From Acinetobacter courvalinii (GTDB lineage Bacteria > Pseudomonadota > Gammaproteobacteria > Pseudomonadales > Moraxellaceae), in assembly GCF_014635545.1 (NCBI RefSeq), contig NZ_BMDA01000001.1, forward strand, positions 1,256,739 to 1,320,738: 64,000 nt of DNA. Direction: 5' to 3'. Below, piece after piece: positions 52,896 to 63,994 of this stretch (position 1 is its first letter; each line of letters opens with the position of its first letter). Below the pieces are notes generated by a model. That model was given only the letters and a program-made list of their open reading frames with translations, had not been told where the DNA came from and ran no database searches. The translations under genes were made by a program, and so were the position numbers.

Positions 52896-54672
52896 AGCTC
52901 ACATCCTTCTGCTCAATAAACAGCGGATTTTGCAATTGCACATACACAGATTGATGCTCAACAGGCGCGATCAATTCATCCAGCTCATGCAAGCGTGTCA
53001 GCAAATTACCTTTATATGGCAAGGTTTCATTAAACAATAAGCCTTGTAACAAGGTGCTGTCAGGATACTGCTGCAATAAATCCTGCAAGAACACCTTCAA
53101 ATGCTCAAGCAGCACATCTTCGCTCATATGGCCCGTTGCACCAATCGCGTTAATAATACCGAATAAGGTATTGCCAAAGAAATAATAGCTGAAACGCTCA
53201 TCAACGAAATCTTTCGGCCCCACTGCAAATGCTTTTTCTTTTAGCTCAGGTAAGGCCTTTAAAATTTCAGTAGCAAATTCTTCAATATAGTAAAAGCCCT
53301 GATTGTCACGTAACCACAGGGTCTTGGGAAAATGATTCTCCATTTCCAGCAGTACATTTTGCTGATGCGATTCGAATGCCATTCCATAACGGTGATAGAG
53401 ATACATCAACGGCTGCAAACTCACCTCAAGGAAGCGGTTAAACCAGTCCAGTGCAATCTCGGAAAGATCCATTTCAGGATGTGCTTTGGCAATGTTTGCG
53501 AAAAGCGCATTAAAACGATTTAAAGCCTTGCCCGGATGGTCCTGACACAATGAGGCAATACAGGTGACTTGCTGTTGCGGACCAAAAGGCTGATCACGGA
53601 AAATACAGATACTTTCATTGACCACTTCACCATCAATTTGCAAAGCCATCCATGCAGGATCATTGACCGCTTTCAGAGTTGGGCAGTTTTTTAAGATATT
53701 CTGGCCAAACTCACTGTGCCATAAACGATGGGTCAGTTCACCACGGTGACATTCTTTTGCCAGATTGACACGGATTGAATTGGTAATCATCACCGACAGT
53801 GACGGTTTCACCATCCACGGCGCATTAAAACTTGCCAGCGTGCGAATTGAAGTTGTCGGTGCAAATTGCCAGCCACGTAAACCCAGATCAATCAGCTGTC
53901 CAGTTTGTTTCAAACGCTCAAACCACGGCTTGCTTTGCAGATAACGTGCCTGCCAAGGATGTAAAGGCAGTAATTTATATTCGGTATGAGTGTTGAGCAG
54001 CTTAAGATCCTGTTCAGACAAATACCATTGCAACGCACTTTTAAGCTGGGCTGAAATGGCTTCATCAGTCGCGCTACCTTCAGCAATATAATCCTGATGC
54101 ACAAACCAGTAATGCAGTTGAGTTTGTCCCTTATTTTCCGGAGAAAACTTGTACCAGTCCTCATGTACAAAACCCGTCCGGCTCTTTGGTGCAGGATGCA
54201 TGCTGTGCCCAAGGACTAAAGCCTGTTCAGATTCAATGAAATTCTGACCTGCCTTGACCAGATCATCGAAGTCATGTTCACGCTGGACTAAAAACTGCTG
54301 TAAAGCATCGCGGCTCTGAATCCATTTTTCCACTAGAGAAGCGGCATCTAGTGCAAGCTCGGACTCAAAAACCAGTTCTTCCAGTAACAGGCCAACAATA
54401 GCAACGGGACTAAAGGTTCTACTTTGTCCATGAACAATAATTTGCGGAAAATCGGCTAAGCGATGTCGCCCGACTCGACTGACATAGGCCAACGGGAAAT
54501 AGCATTGTGCTTGAATGGAGTGGATCGGAATGGTTAACAGCGTCAAACCTTGGCTAAACGCTTGCTGTTGTGGACTCTGCTGATTTTTATTAAGCAAGTG
54601 ACCTTTGCCTGTTTCTTGCGTGTAGGCGTTGACGAAATGTTGTATCGCCAACCGATTGGCAAGTGATTGCAT
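52888..54672 (-). CDS. bfnA: NIS siderophore synthetase (IucA/IucC family), first gene of operon
   Basis: A 594-residue NIS synthetase. LGHSMHPAPKSRTGF, LLPLHPWQARYL, KPSLSVMITNSIR and FESHQQNVLLEM are the conserved regions; the last is normally E-x-H-G-Q-N, here with Gln for Gly. A Fur box at 54772 lies 100 bases upstream. It leads the biosynthesis operon; the next gene overlaps it. Confidence 0.9.
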   Translation of the reverse strand: MQSLANRLAIQHFVNAYTQETGKGHLLNKNQQSPQQQAFSQGLTLLTIPIHSIQAQCYFPLAYVSRVGRHRLADFPQIIVHGQSRTFSPVAIVGLLLEELVFESELALDAASLVEKWIQSRDALQQFLVQREHDFDDLVKAGQNFIESEQALVLGHSMHPAPKSRTGFVHEDWYKFSPENKGQTQLHYWFVHQDYIAEGSATDEAISAQLKSALQWYLSEQDLKLLNTHTEYKLLPLHPWQARYLQSKPWFERLKQTGQLIDLGLRGWQFAPTTSIRTLASFNAPWMVKPSLSVMITNSIRVNLAKECHRGELTHRLWHSEFGQNILKNCPTLKAVNDPAWMALQIDGEVVNESICIFRDQPFGPQQQVTCIASLCQDHPGKALNRFNALFANIAKAHPEMDLSEIALDWFNRFLEVSLQPLMYLYHRYGMAFESHQQNVLLEMENHFPKTLWLRDNQGFYYIEEFATEILKALPELKEKAFAVGPKDFVDERFSYYFFGNTLFGIINAIGATGHMSEDVLLEHLKVFLQDLLQQYPDSTLLQGLLFNETLPYKGNLLTRLHELDELIAPVEHQSVYVQLQNPLFIEQKDVSYA

Positions 54673-54771
54673 CCGATTGTTTCCTCTATCCAGAGATCTG
54701 ATTTATTTTTCGAAATGTTTTAGGCCATAAACATATCCTGAACGGAACTTAGGTCCGTTTAAGATGTAGCT

Positions 54772-54790
54772 AATGATAATTATTATCATT
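54772..54790. promoter_or_regulatory. Fur box upstream of bfnA
   Basis: AATGATAATTATTATCATT is a near-perfect palindrome matching the Fur consensus. It should repress the biosynthesis operon when iron is sufficient. Confidence 0.85.
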
Positions 54791-54885
54791 TATATTTTCA
54801 ATTCTATATTTTGCTGCTATAAAACAATTCAATGCATTGAAATGATTTGCTTTTTATTATTCTCAAGTGAAATCAGATACAAAAA

Positions 54886-54904
54886 GATAATAATCGTTTT
54901 CATT
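54886..54904. promoter_or_regulatory. Fur-like box, divergent region
   Basis: GATAATAATCGTTTTCATT keeps the left half and most of the right half of a Fur site. It lies 260 bases from the divergent receptor start, so that gene would have a long leader. The rest of 54673–55164 shows no gene. Confidence 0.6.
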
Positions 54905-55164
54905 TAATAAAATGATGATTCACTCAATATTGATAGTTTTTTGTGATTTTAAAATTTCTTAAATTACAGCATATTAGAGAAATATATCCCAAAATAATGC
55001 ATTTGTGTGCCTGTATTATCAAAAACTATGTTCCGCAGATCCAACAACTCCCACTAACAACGTTAAAGAATAAAATGATGATTTCACCTATTGCGCTGGT
55101 CACTATTCTCTCCACTATAATGCCGAAAATTTAAAAACAATCTCAGGCTGAGATCACAGGAACG

Positions 55165-57396
55165 ATGATGAAGCGCTATAAAAGCTTAGATAAAAACGCA
55201 GACGTGAAACGTATTATTCCCTTTCTATCGATCGGGGGATTCATTTTATTTTCCAATGCATCTTTTGCAGCGGCTTCCACTGAAGCAACTCTCTCTGGCG
55301 AAAAACCAGAGCAACTACCGACCATTACCGTGCAAGCCTCACGTTCCGATGAGCTCTCCTCTTCTGCCAAACAAGTCACACGACTGGATGAACAGCAAAT
55401 TGAACTTTTAAAAAATGCTTCATCAGGCAATCTCGCGACTGTGCTGGCCAAGGCAGTCCCCGGCTTATCCGATTCAAGCCGCACCATTACCGATTTCGGA
55501 CAAACCCTGCGTGGACGTAATGCATTGATTCTGGTCGATGGCGTGCCGATGAATTTAACGCGGGACACATCCAGAGGACTTTCTGCGATTGATCCGCAAA
55601 GTATCAGTAGCATTGAAGTCATACGCGGCAGTAATGCGATTTATGGCAGCGGCGCAGCGGGTGGAACCATTTCAATCACTACTAAAGCGGCTGGCGGTGA
55701 ACCTGCTGCTAAAACCGTGATCGGCTTACAGAGTCCGCTCACCAATATCCGTTCCGATGCCTTCAGTGGCGATATTCATCAATATTTTTCAGGCAGTCTG
55801 AATGACTTCGATTATGCACTGGATTTTGGCTATCAAAGAATTGGTAGCCCTTATGATGCAAGAGGAAAACGGGTTGCACCCGAACCTAGTCAGGGCGATC
55901 TGTTTGATGCTGATGCCTATAGTATCGGCACTAAACTTGGCTATCACTTGGACGATAATCAGTATCTACAACTGGCTGCAAACTATTATAATGCCGAACA
56001 GGATTCCGACTATGCTTCCGATCCGAGTGTAGCCCAATTACCGCCTGGTAGTGTCTCGGCAAAAGCCATTAAGGGATTGAAATTAAAACAACAAAATAAA
56101 AATGAAAACCAGATTTATAATCTGACTTATAGCCATAAAGATTTATTTGGACATAAACTTGATGCCCAGATTTATTACCGCGACTTTTTCACCCGCTTTG
56201 CACCTTTTGATGCGCGTGAAGTACCGACCCGCGGAGGACAGGTCGATCAGGTCTACCAAAACAATAAAGTGCTGGGTAGCCGCTTAACCGTTACAACGCC
56301 GCTTGAGTTTCTGGGTGACAGTTCACTGGTCTGGGGCGGTGATTTTAGCCATGAAAAGAGTGAAATGCCATTAGATACTTTCGATCGTGACATCTATGTC
56401 CAATCCGGTGGGCTGGAATTCGTCAAAAATGGAAAGCTGATTTATTTACCTGAACTCACCACCCAGAGCATGGGTGGATTTGTGCAATTGAAGCATCGTT
56501 TTAACGATCAATGGTTGGCTGAAGTTGGCACACGCTATGAAGACAGTTTTGCCAAAATTAACAGCTTTGTGCCCTTGTCCCAGTTAAAAGAATCCATTCC
56601 TTATACTGTTCAGGGTGGAAAAGTAAAGGCGGATGCATGGCTCTACAATGCCAATCTTACCTTTGCAGCAAACGATGAACATTCGATTTACGCCTCATTT
56701 AATCAAGGCTTCCAGCTGCCTGATGTGGGAATTGTCATCCGAAATGCCAAAAAAGATTTCGACTTGCGCTCTTCTTACTTAGAACCCGTCAAAGTGGACA
56801 ATTATGAACTCGGCTGGAATGGCCATTTCAACAATTTCAGTTCCAGTCTGGCCGTATTCCACTCAACTTCCGATCTTGGCGGTGTGCAATCCCCTAATAA
56901 CGGTCTGGAAATTATCCGAACCAAGGAAAAAGTGACAGGTGTTGAAGCGACGCTGGATTATCTTGAAGATGCTAAAGTCTGGGGTGCTGGTGGGAGTGTG
57001 ACCTGGATGAAAGGACGTGAGACCCCGCAAAATAGTCATACTGAACAGGATATGACAGGTTTCCGTATTCCGCCGTTAAAAGTGACCGCCTATATTTCAT
57101 ATAGCCCGACCGATACCTGGACCAACCGTATTCAGGCGACGTATTTTGGTGCAGAAGACTACCGTCTCAATGGTAACAATGGCTTTGGACGCTATGATGT
57201 CAAATCCTATACCACAGCGGATTTAATCAGCAGTTTTGCCATCAATAAACAGGATACGATGACGATTGGTATCGAGAATATGTTCAATCGTGAATACTAT
57301 CCGCTTTATAGCCAGCTCATGCGCAATAGCAACAACACCAGCCACCTATTAGCGAGTGGCGTAACCGCGAAAGTCTCTTATATGCACAAGTGGTAA
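55165..57396 (+). CDS. Second TonB-dependent siderophore receptor
   Basis: A 743-residue receptor, divergent from bfnA. A signal peptide ends near SNASFAAAS; TITVQASRSDEL is the TonB box. The plug has DFGQTLRGRNALILVDGVPM and IYGSGAAGGTISITTK, closely parallel to bfnH. The barrel ends KVSYMHKW. AGGAACG precedes two adjacent ATGs (55165 and 55168). It could take up the same siderophore or a related foreign hydroxamate; the two receptors look like paralogues. Confidence 0.87.
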   Translation: MMKRYKSLDKNADVKRIIPFLSIGGFILFSNASFAAASTEATLSGEKPEQLPTITVQASRSDELSSSAKQVTRLDEQQIELLKNASSGNLATVLAKAVPGLSDSSRTITDFGQTLRGRNALILVDGVPMNLTRDTSRGLSAIDPQSISSIEVIRGSNAIYGSGAAGGTISITTKAAGGEPAAKTVIGLQSPLTNIRSDAFSGDIHQYFSGSLNDFDYALDFGYQRIGSPYDARGKRVAPEPSQGDLFDADAYSIGTKLGYHLDDNQYLQLAANYYNAEQDSDYASDPSVAQLPPGSVSAKAIKGLKLKQQNKNENQIYNLTYSHKDLFGHKLDAQIYYRDFFTRFAPFDAREVPTRGGQVDQVYQNNKVLGSRLTVTTPLEFLGDSSLVWGGDFSHEKSEMPLDTFDRDIYVQSGGLEFVKNGKLIYLPELTTQSMGGFVQLKHRFNDQWLAEVGTRYEDSFAKINSFVPLSQLKESIPYTVQGGKVKADAWLYNANLTFAANDEHSIYASFNQGFQLPDVGIVIRNAKKDFDLRSSYLEPVKVDNYELGWNGHFNNFSSSLAVFHSTSDLGGVQSPNNGLEIIRTKEKVTGVEATLDYLEDAKVWGAGGSVTWMKGRETPQNSHTEQDMTGFRIPPLKVTAYISYSPTDTWTNRIQATYFGAEDYRLNGNNGFGRYDVKSYTTADLISSFAINKQDTMTIGIENMFNREYYPLYSQLMRNSNNTSHLLASGVTAKVSYMHKW

Positions 57397-57410
57397 TTTC
57401 CAACATCAAA

Positions 57411-57444
57411 TACGATAGATATCGGCTGATATCTATCGTTGTTT
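57411..57444. terminator. Hairpin between receptor and ybaK
   Basis: CGATAGATATC/GATATCTATCG, an 11-base-pair stem with a GGCT loop, followed by TTGTTT. It probably terminates the convergent genes. Confidence 0.65.
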
Positions 57445-57488
57445 CAAGCATGAGCCCTTTAAGGATTAAATTGCGAATAGCCTTATTT

Positions 57489-57956
57489 TTAAACATCCAA
57501 TATATCAGCAAATTCAGCGCCCAGTAATCGGGCCAGATCCTGAGGATTTAATCCAATATCCAGTCCTCTTTTGCCCCCACTGACATAAATTTTAGCCAAA
57601 CTTTGCGCCGTGGCATCGATCACGGTTTTAAGACGTTTCTTTTGTCCCAAAGGACTAATCCCGCCGACCAGATAGCCAGTTAAACGTTCAGCATCTTTTG
57701 GATTTGCCATTTGCAGTTTCTTACAACCGACTGCTGCTGCTACTTTTTTCAGATTAAGCTGATGATGGACCGGTAAAATTGCGATGAAATAGTTTTTTTC
57801 ATCTGTCACCATTAAGGTTTTAAATACTTCTTCAACCTTGAGATTCAACTTTTCTGCGGCTTCCAGTCCAAAACTTTTTGCATTGACATCATGTTCATAT
57901 TCATGAATTGAGAATGGTATTTTATTTTTTTCCAGTAACTTACAAGCGGGTGTCAT
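57489..57956 (-). CDS. ybaK: Cys-tRNA(Pro)/Cys-tRNA(Cys) deacylase YbaK
   Basis: A 155-residue editing protein of the YbaK/ProX family that removes cysteine from tRNA(Pro). KTLMV, the KK region with [14 protein letters not shown], and the loop [12 protein letters not shown] are signatures. It is a monocistronic housekeeping gene. Confidence 0.92.
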   Translation of the reverse strand: MTPACKLLEKNKIPFSIHEYEHDVNAKSFGLEAAEKLNLKVEEVFKTLMVTDEKNYFIAILPVHHQLNLKKVAAAVGCKKLQMANPKDAERLTGYLVGGISPLGQKKRLKTVIDATAQSLAKIYVSGGKRGLDIGLNPQDLARLLGAEFADILDV

Positions 57957-58123
57957 ATCTATTCAGTATTTTTGCTTTCGGAATAAAAGTAGGATAAGTG
58001 TAGCACTTTAAAAATAAAAGTTTAAATTTGCTTAGGCTATTTTGGATATAAATCTCTTCTTGATAAATCCTGAGACAACCTCATATATTGGCTAAAGATG
58101 CAATGAACAGGCTCAAATAATTC

Positions 58124-58429
58124 ATGAGTTATAAACATAACAATTTGATGGCGATGCGCCAGAATTATTGGGATGACGAATCTTCTTCTACTGTGCAAGC
58201 TGAAAAACAGTTCTTGCAGGATCTACTGATAGAAGAAGGTGTGTTTAAAGAAGCAACGCCAGATGACACCAAGTATTTTTTCTTTACCCTGCCCAGTATT
58301 ATTATTGTGAAGGCGTATGCACTCGGTTTTCACAACAGTCAGGTTAAACGAATGCTGGTTAAACATATTCATACCCATCGAGCCACACTGATGAAACGGG
58401 CAACATTAAAAATTCAGTTTAAAATTTAG
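58124..58429 (+). CDS. Protein of unknown function
   Basis: A 101-residue soluble protein with an acidic N-terminal half (YWDDESSSTVQAEKQFLQDL) and a basic, His-rich C-terminal half (RMLVKHIHTHRATLMKRA). There is no signal peptide or known motif. The ribosome-binding site is weak, and an ATG at 58148 is an alternative start. I do not recognise it. Confidence 0.5.
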   Translation: MSYKHNNLMAMRQNYWDDESSSTVQAEKQFLQDLLIEEGVFKEATPDDTKYFFFTLPSIIIVKAYALGFHNSQVKRMLVKHIHTHRATLMKRATLKIQFKI

Positions 58430-58622
58430 GACATATGTATATGAATACCAAATAGGAATAAGATATATGCTTAGGCTATTTGTATACAATTACCCTATTT
58501 CACAAATTTAGACTGATAATTCAAGAGATTGAACTGTTTTAATACGTTCAAAAGCGGTAATATCCGCTACAATTCATATCTCGGCTTTCAACCCTCCGAT
58601 TTCAGCATAGGATTTTTCTTTC

Positions 58623-59996
58623 ATGTCAGATCAGAACGATAAGCTTAAGAATCTAAAAACCTCCTCGGTGGATCGTCGCTTATCTATCGCAAAAGCATCT
58701 TTACTTGCTGGAACACGTTGGGCAACTGCAAGTGCAACTTCTCTTTTCTCCAGTGAAGAAGAAAAAGAGAAGAAACGTAAAAAAGCCATGGCTGAACAGG
58801 CTCATTATTTGGTTTCTGAAATCGGCAAACTTAAAGGTTCAATCGTCAAGATTGGCCAGATGATGGCCTTATATGGTGAACATTTCTTGCCTGAAGAAAT
58901 TACCCAAGCATTAAATACCCTGAATAATCAGACCGTAGCCCTCGCCTGGCCTGCAATCAAAGCACATTTGCAAGATCAGTTAGGTTCAAAACTTGACGAT
59001 TTAACTATCGATCATGAACCAATTGGCACCGCTTCACTGGCTCAGGTTCATCGTGCGACCCGTAAATCAGATGGTCAGGAACTGGTGCTTAAAATCCAGT
59101 ATCCGGGTGTGGCAGAAGCGATCGACTCAGACATGAATCTGTTCAAGAATATGCTGAAACTGACTCGGATGGTGCCGCAAACCCGTGAGTTTGATCAATG
59201 GTTTGACGAAGTTCGCGACATGATGCATCGCGAAGTGGATTATGCGATTGAAGCAGCGACTACGCGTCGTTTCGCTGAACGTTTGAAAGATGATCCGCGT
59301 TATATCGTTCCACAAATTGTGGACGAGTTCTGCGCTGAAAAAGTACTGTGTATGACGTTTGAACGTGGCGTCCCTGTGAATAGCCCAGTAATGCTTTCTC
59401 TGCCGCAAGAACGCCGCAATCAGTTGGGCGAAGCTTCTTTAGAAATTGCAGTGCGTGAGTTGTTTGAATGGGGCGAAATGCAGACCGATCCAAACTTTGG
59501 TAATTATCTGGTTCGTTTGGGTGATGGCAGTGAAGTCAACGATAAAATCGTTTTACTCGACTTTGGTGCAATTCGTCAGTTCGATAATAACTTGCTGACA
59601 GTCGCACGTAACCTGATCCAAGCGGGCTATGATCATGACAAAACCGCGATGGTCAAAGCCATGAAAGGTTATGAATTCTTTGATGGTATGCCAGAAAGCA
59701 TCAAACCGGGTATGGCAGATGTGTTCCTGATTGCAACGGAAGCCTTTAGCTGTCCAGAAAATAATCCAGATATGCCTGCGGGGATTATGGATGATCAAGA
59801 CCGTTATGACTGGAAAAAAAGCCAGCTCCATAGCCGTGTGATGCAACAGGCTGGACAATCGATGGCTTCCCGTTATTTCTCGGTTCCACCAAAAGAATTT
59901 ATGTTTATTAGCCGTAAATTCATTGGTGCCTACACCTTTATGACCGTAATTGATGCAAAAACCAATGTCCGCAAAATGATTCGTCAATTTGCTTAA
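58623..59996 (+). CDS. ABC1/UbiB-family kinase-like protein
   Basis: A 457-residue atypical kinase of the ABC1/ADCK type. KIGQMMALYGEHFLPEEI is the KxGQ extension, GTASLAQVHRA the Ala-rich nucleotide loop, LKIQYPG carries the lysine, and VLLDFGAIRQF the metal-binding DFG. UbiB-type proteins help ubiquinone synthesis and lipid handling, but this copy stands apart from ubiE/ubiJ, so it may be a paralogue. No transmembrane segment is evident at the C-terminus. Confidence 0.88.
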   Translation: MSDQNDKLKNLKTSSVDRRLSIAKASLLAGTRWATASATSLFSSEEEKEKKRKKAMAEQAHYLVSEIGKLKGSIVKIGQMMALYGEHFLPEEITQALNTLNNQTVALAWPAIKAHLQDQLGSKLDDLTIDHEPIGTASLAQVHRATRKSDGQELVLKIQYPGVAEAIDSDMNLFKNMLKLTRMVPQTREFDQWFDEVRDMMHREVDYAIEAATTRRFAERLKDDPRYIVPQIVDEFCAEKVLCMTFERGVPVNSPVMLSLPQERRNQLGEASLEIAVRELFEWGEMQTDPNFGNYLVRLGDGSEVNDKIVLLDFGAIRQFDNNLLTVARNLIQAGYDHDKTAMVKAMKGYEFFDGMPESIKPGMADVFLIATEAFSCPENNPDMPAGIMDDQDRYDWKKSQLHSRVMQQAGQSMASRYFSVPPKEFMFISRKFIGAYTFMTVIDAKTNVRKMIRQFA

Positions 59997-60020
59997 TTAA
60001 TCAGTTCCGGTGAAATGAGA

Positions 60021-60054
60021 AAAAGCCTGTCCATTCATATGCACAGGCTTTTTT
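60021..60054. terminator. Bidirectional terminator
   Basis: Stem AAAAGCCTGT/ACAGGCTTTT with a 12-base loop and T tracts, between the convergent ABC1 and pobA genes. Confidence 0.87.
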
Positions 60055-60082
60055 GAGCTCTATTGATCAGAAAGTTATGCTT

Positions 60083-61375
<1,293 letters not shown>

Positions 61376-61387
61376 TTATCATTCAAC

Positions 61388-61406
61388 TTGTCCGATTAGC
61401 GGACAA
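61388..61406. promoter_or_regulatory. Perfect inverted repeat, probable PobR operator
   Basis: TTGTCCG and CGGACAA around ATTAG, between the divergent pobA and pobR starts. It suits an IclR-type dimer. Confidence 0.65.
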
Positions 61407-61434
61407 AACATGCAAAATAATAAGGAAAGGAAGG

Positions 61435-62250
61435 ATGTCCTCTACCAATGCTTTTTTAGAGCACCCGAGTTCTCATGAACGTATTCGTCAGGAAGACTAT
61501 ATTGCGGGTTTGGCCAAAGGTCTGGCTTTACTTGAAGCCTTTGGCATTGATCGCCAACGTTTGAATGTCACACAGGTCGCAGAACGGACAGGTATTAGCC
61601 GCACAGCCGCACGTAGACATTTAAAAACCTTAAAATACTTAGGCTATTTAGATACCGATGAGCATTATTTCTGGTTGACCCATCGGGTATTACGTTTTTC
61701 CAGCTCTTATCTGAGTTCTGCCCATCTGCCTAAAATTGCCCAGTCTTTTCTCAACCTTTTATGTGCCCAGACCTCTTTGACTTTTTCTTTGGTCGTTTTG
61801 GATGATAATGAGGTAGTTCCGATTGCCCGTAGCTATCTTCCCCAACATGACAACCTGCGGGTCAGTCCTTATGGCATGCATCTAGGCAACCGCCTACCCG
61901 CACATGCCACCTCTACAGGAAAGGTGTTGTTGGCGGCATTGTCTGAGCAGGCTCAGCGCGATTGGGTCAAAAACTATGGCTTAAAGCGCTTAACGCCTTT
62001 CACCATTATCGATGAAACTACGTTTATAGAGGCGCTGAAAAGCATTTCATTGTCGGACTATTGTTTATCAAAAGAAGAGCATGAGCTGGGTGTGATTGCG
62101 ATTGCAGTACCGGTACTGAATGCCCAAGGTCAAGCCATTGCGGCGCTTAACTGCATGTCACAAACCAATCGGGTGCAAGAGGATTATCTGGTTCAGCAAA
62201 TTCTACCTTTGTTACGTAATACTGCCAATGAGCTGCGCAATGTAATATAA
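61435..62250 (+). CDS. pobR: IclR-family regulator PobR
   Basis: A 271-residue IclR-type activator of pobA responding to 4-hydroxybenzoate. EDYIAGLAKGLALLEAFG leads into the winged helix (LNVTQVAERTGISRTAARRH), then the effector domain with RLPAHATSTGKVLLAAL. AAGGAAAGG precedes the ATG at 61435; an upstream ATG at 61339 would run over the operator. Divergence from pobA supports the name. Confidence 0.9.
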   Translation: MSSTNAFLEHPSSHERIRQEDYIAGLAKGLALLEAFGIDRQRLNVTQVAERTGISRTAARRHLKTLKYLGYLDTDEHYFWLTHRVLRFSSSYLSSAHLPKIAQSFLNLLCAQTSLTFSLVVLDDNEVVPIARSYLPQHDNLRVSPYGMHLGNRLPAHATSTGKVLLAALSEQAQRDWVKNYGLKRLTPFTIIDETTFIEALKSISLSDYCLSKEEHELGVIAIAVPVLNAQGQAIAALNCMSQTNRVQEDYLVQQILPLLRNTANELRNVI

Positions 62251-62563
62251 AAATCAAATCCTTACCCCCTTCTTTGTTTACTCACAAAAAACCCAATCAA
62301 GTTTATTGTGGTCATCAATCTTGTCTAAATATTGCTCACTCATCAAATCAAGCCTTTTTAAACAAAATGGGAAAGCGTCCATTTTTAGTAAAAAAAATCA
62401 CCAAGCTAGATTTAAATAAATATCAGCGGCTTAGCATTCTCAGTTTTTAAAATCTTAATCCTTTTTCAAATTTGACGCATAAAAAAAATTGACAGGAATT
62501 TTAAAACATAATACATATAGTTTTATATGTTATATTTTAAAACCTAAAGACAAGGAACGACAG
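62251..62563. other. Intergenic stretch with promoter-like TTGACA
   Basis: No gene is seen. TTGACA at 62489–62494 with TACATA 17 bases downstream is a reasonable sigma-70 promoter for the aldehyde dehydrogenase. Confidence 0.4.
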
Positions 62564-63994
62564 ATGTCTAAAATTCAATTCAAACATTTTATTAACGGCG
62601 AATATGTAGAAGCAAAAGGAACGGATTATTTCGATCTGGTCAGTCCGGTAACAGGTCAAGTTTATGCTGCATCACCCAATGCAACTGACGCAGAAGTCGA
62701 TGCTGCTTATGCAGCAGCAAAACAGGCCTTTAAAATCTGGGGTCGCAGTACGCCCGCTGTTCGTCAAAAGGCTTTACTTGATTTAGCAGATGCGGTGGAA
62801 GCAAATGCAGAACGTTTAATCGAAGCGCAAAGCCGCAATACTGGACAACTCAAGCATTTGATTGCCTCTGAGGAAGTGGCAATTTGTGCAAATCAGATTC
62901 GTTTTTTTGCAGGTGCTGCTCGTCTACTCAATGGTTCAGCAACAGGTGAATATTTAGAAGGCTTGACCTCAAGTATCCGTCGTGAACCTGTCGGTGTGGT
63001 GGGTCAGGTAACGCCTTGGAATTATCCATTAATGATGGCGGTCTGGAAAATTGCGCCTGCTTTGGCGGCTGGTAATACTGTGGTGTTGAAACCAAGCGAC
63101 ACCACACCTGAAAGCACCCTGCTTCTGGCAGAAATTGCAGCGCCATTTTTCCCGCAAGGTGCATTCAACGTACTCTTAGGTCAAGCCAATGTTGGCGCTA
63201 AAGTGGTTTCACACAAAACCCCTGCTCTGGTTTCAATTACAGGTTCGGTACGCGCTGGATTACAAGTTGCTGCTTCTGCCGCTGCCAACTTAGCCAAAGC
63301 ACATCTTGAACTGGGCGGGAAAGCACCAGTCCTCGTATTTGCCGATGCAGATATTGATAAAGCAGTAGAAATGATTGCCATGACAGGTTTCTTTAATGCG
63401 GGTCAAGACTGCACCGCAGCGACACGTGTGATCGTGGAAGAATCTGTGCATGATGAATTTTTAGCAAAACTGGTCGAAGCAGCAAAAAATACACGTTTTG
63501 GTGAGCCTGATGACCAAGATGCACTTTATGGCCCATTAAATAACGCCAATCAACTTAAAAATGTGCAGTCATTTATTGAAAAACTACCTAGACACGCAAA
63601 AGTAGAAACTGGCGGTAAACATGCCGATCGTCCAGGTTTCTATTTCGAAGCCACTGTAATTAGCGGTTTACAGCAACAAGATGAAGCCGTTCAAAATGAA
63701 ATCTTTGGCCCTGTCATCACGGTGCAGAAATTTAAAGATGAAGCGGATGCCATTGATAAAGCCAATGATATTGACTATGGCCTTGCATCAAGTGTCTGGA
63801 CCACCAACCATGCCCGCGCAACCCGTCTATCACGCGAGTTAGATTTTGGTACAGTCTGGATCAATACCCATATCCCTTTAACTGCTGAAATGCCACACGG
63901 TGGTTTCAAGAAATCTGGCTATGGCAAAGACTTGTCAGGTTATGGGTTTGAAGAATACACGCGTATCAAACATGTTATGAGTTCAAATGACTAA
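62564..63994 (+). CDS. Gamma-aminobutyraldehyde dehydrogenase-like enzyme
   Basis: A 476-residue NAD-dependent aldehyde dehydrogenase. The catalytic Cys is C283 in GQDCTAATR and the general base E249 in LELGGKAP. TPWNYPLMMAVWKIAPALAA and MPHGGFKKSGYGKD follow the PatD (YdcW) pattern closely, pointing to 4-aminobutanal oxidation to GABA in putrescine breakdown. A hydroxybenzaldehyde role suggested by adjacent pobA/pobR is a weaker alternative. AAGGA precedes the ATG at 62564; a TTG upstream lies in the promoter. The gene ends just inside the window. Confidence 0.82.
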   Translation: MSKIQFKHFINGEYVEAKGTDYFDLVSPVTGQVYAASPNATDAEVDAAYAAAKQAFKIWGRSTPAVRQKALLDLADAVEANAERLIEAQSRNTGQLKHLIASEEVAICANQIRFFAGAARLLNGSATGEYLEGLTSSIRREPVGVVGQVTPWNYPLMMAVWKIAPALAAGNTVVLKPSDTTPESTLLLAEIAAPFFPQGAFNVLLGQANVGAKVVSHKTPALVSITGSVRAGLQVAASAAANLAKAHLELGGKAPVLVFADADIDKAVEMIAMTGFFNAGQDCTAATRVIVEESVHDEFLAKLVEAAKNTRFGEPDDQDALYGPLNNANQLKNVQSFIEKLPRHAKVETGGKHADRPGFYFEATVISGLQQQDEAVQNEIFGPVITVQKFKDEADAIDKANDIDYGLASSVWTTNHARATRLSRELDFGTVWINTHIPLTAEMPHGGFKKSGYGKDLSGYGFEEYTRIKHVMSSND

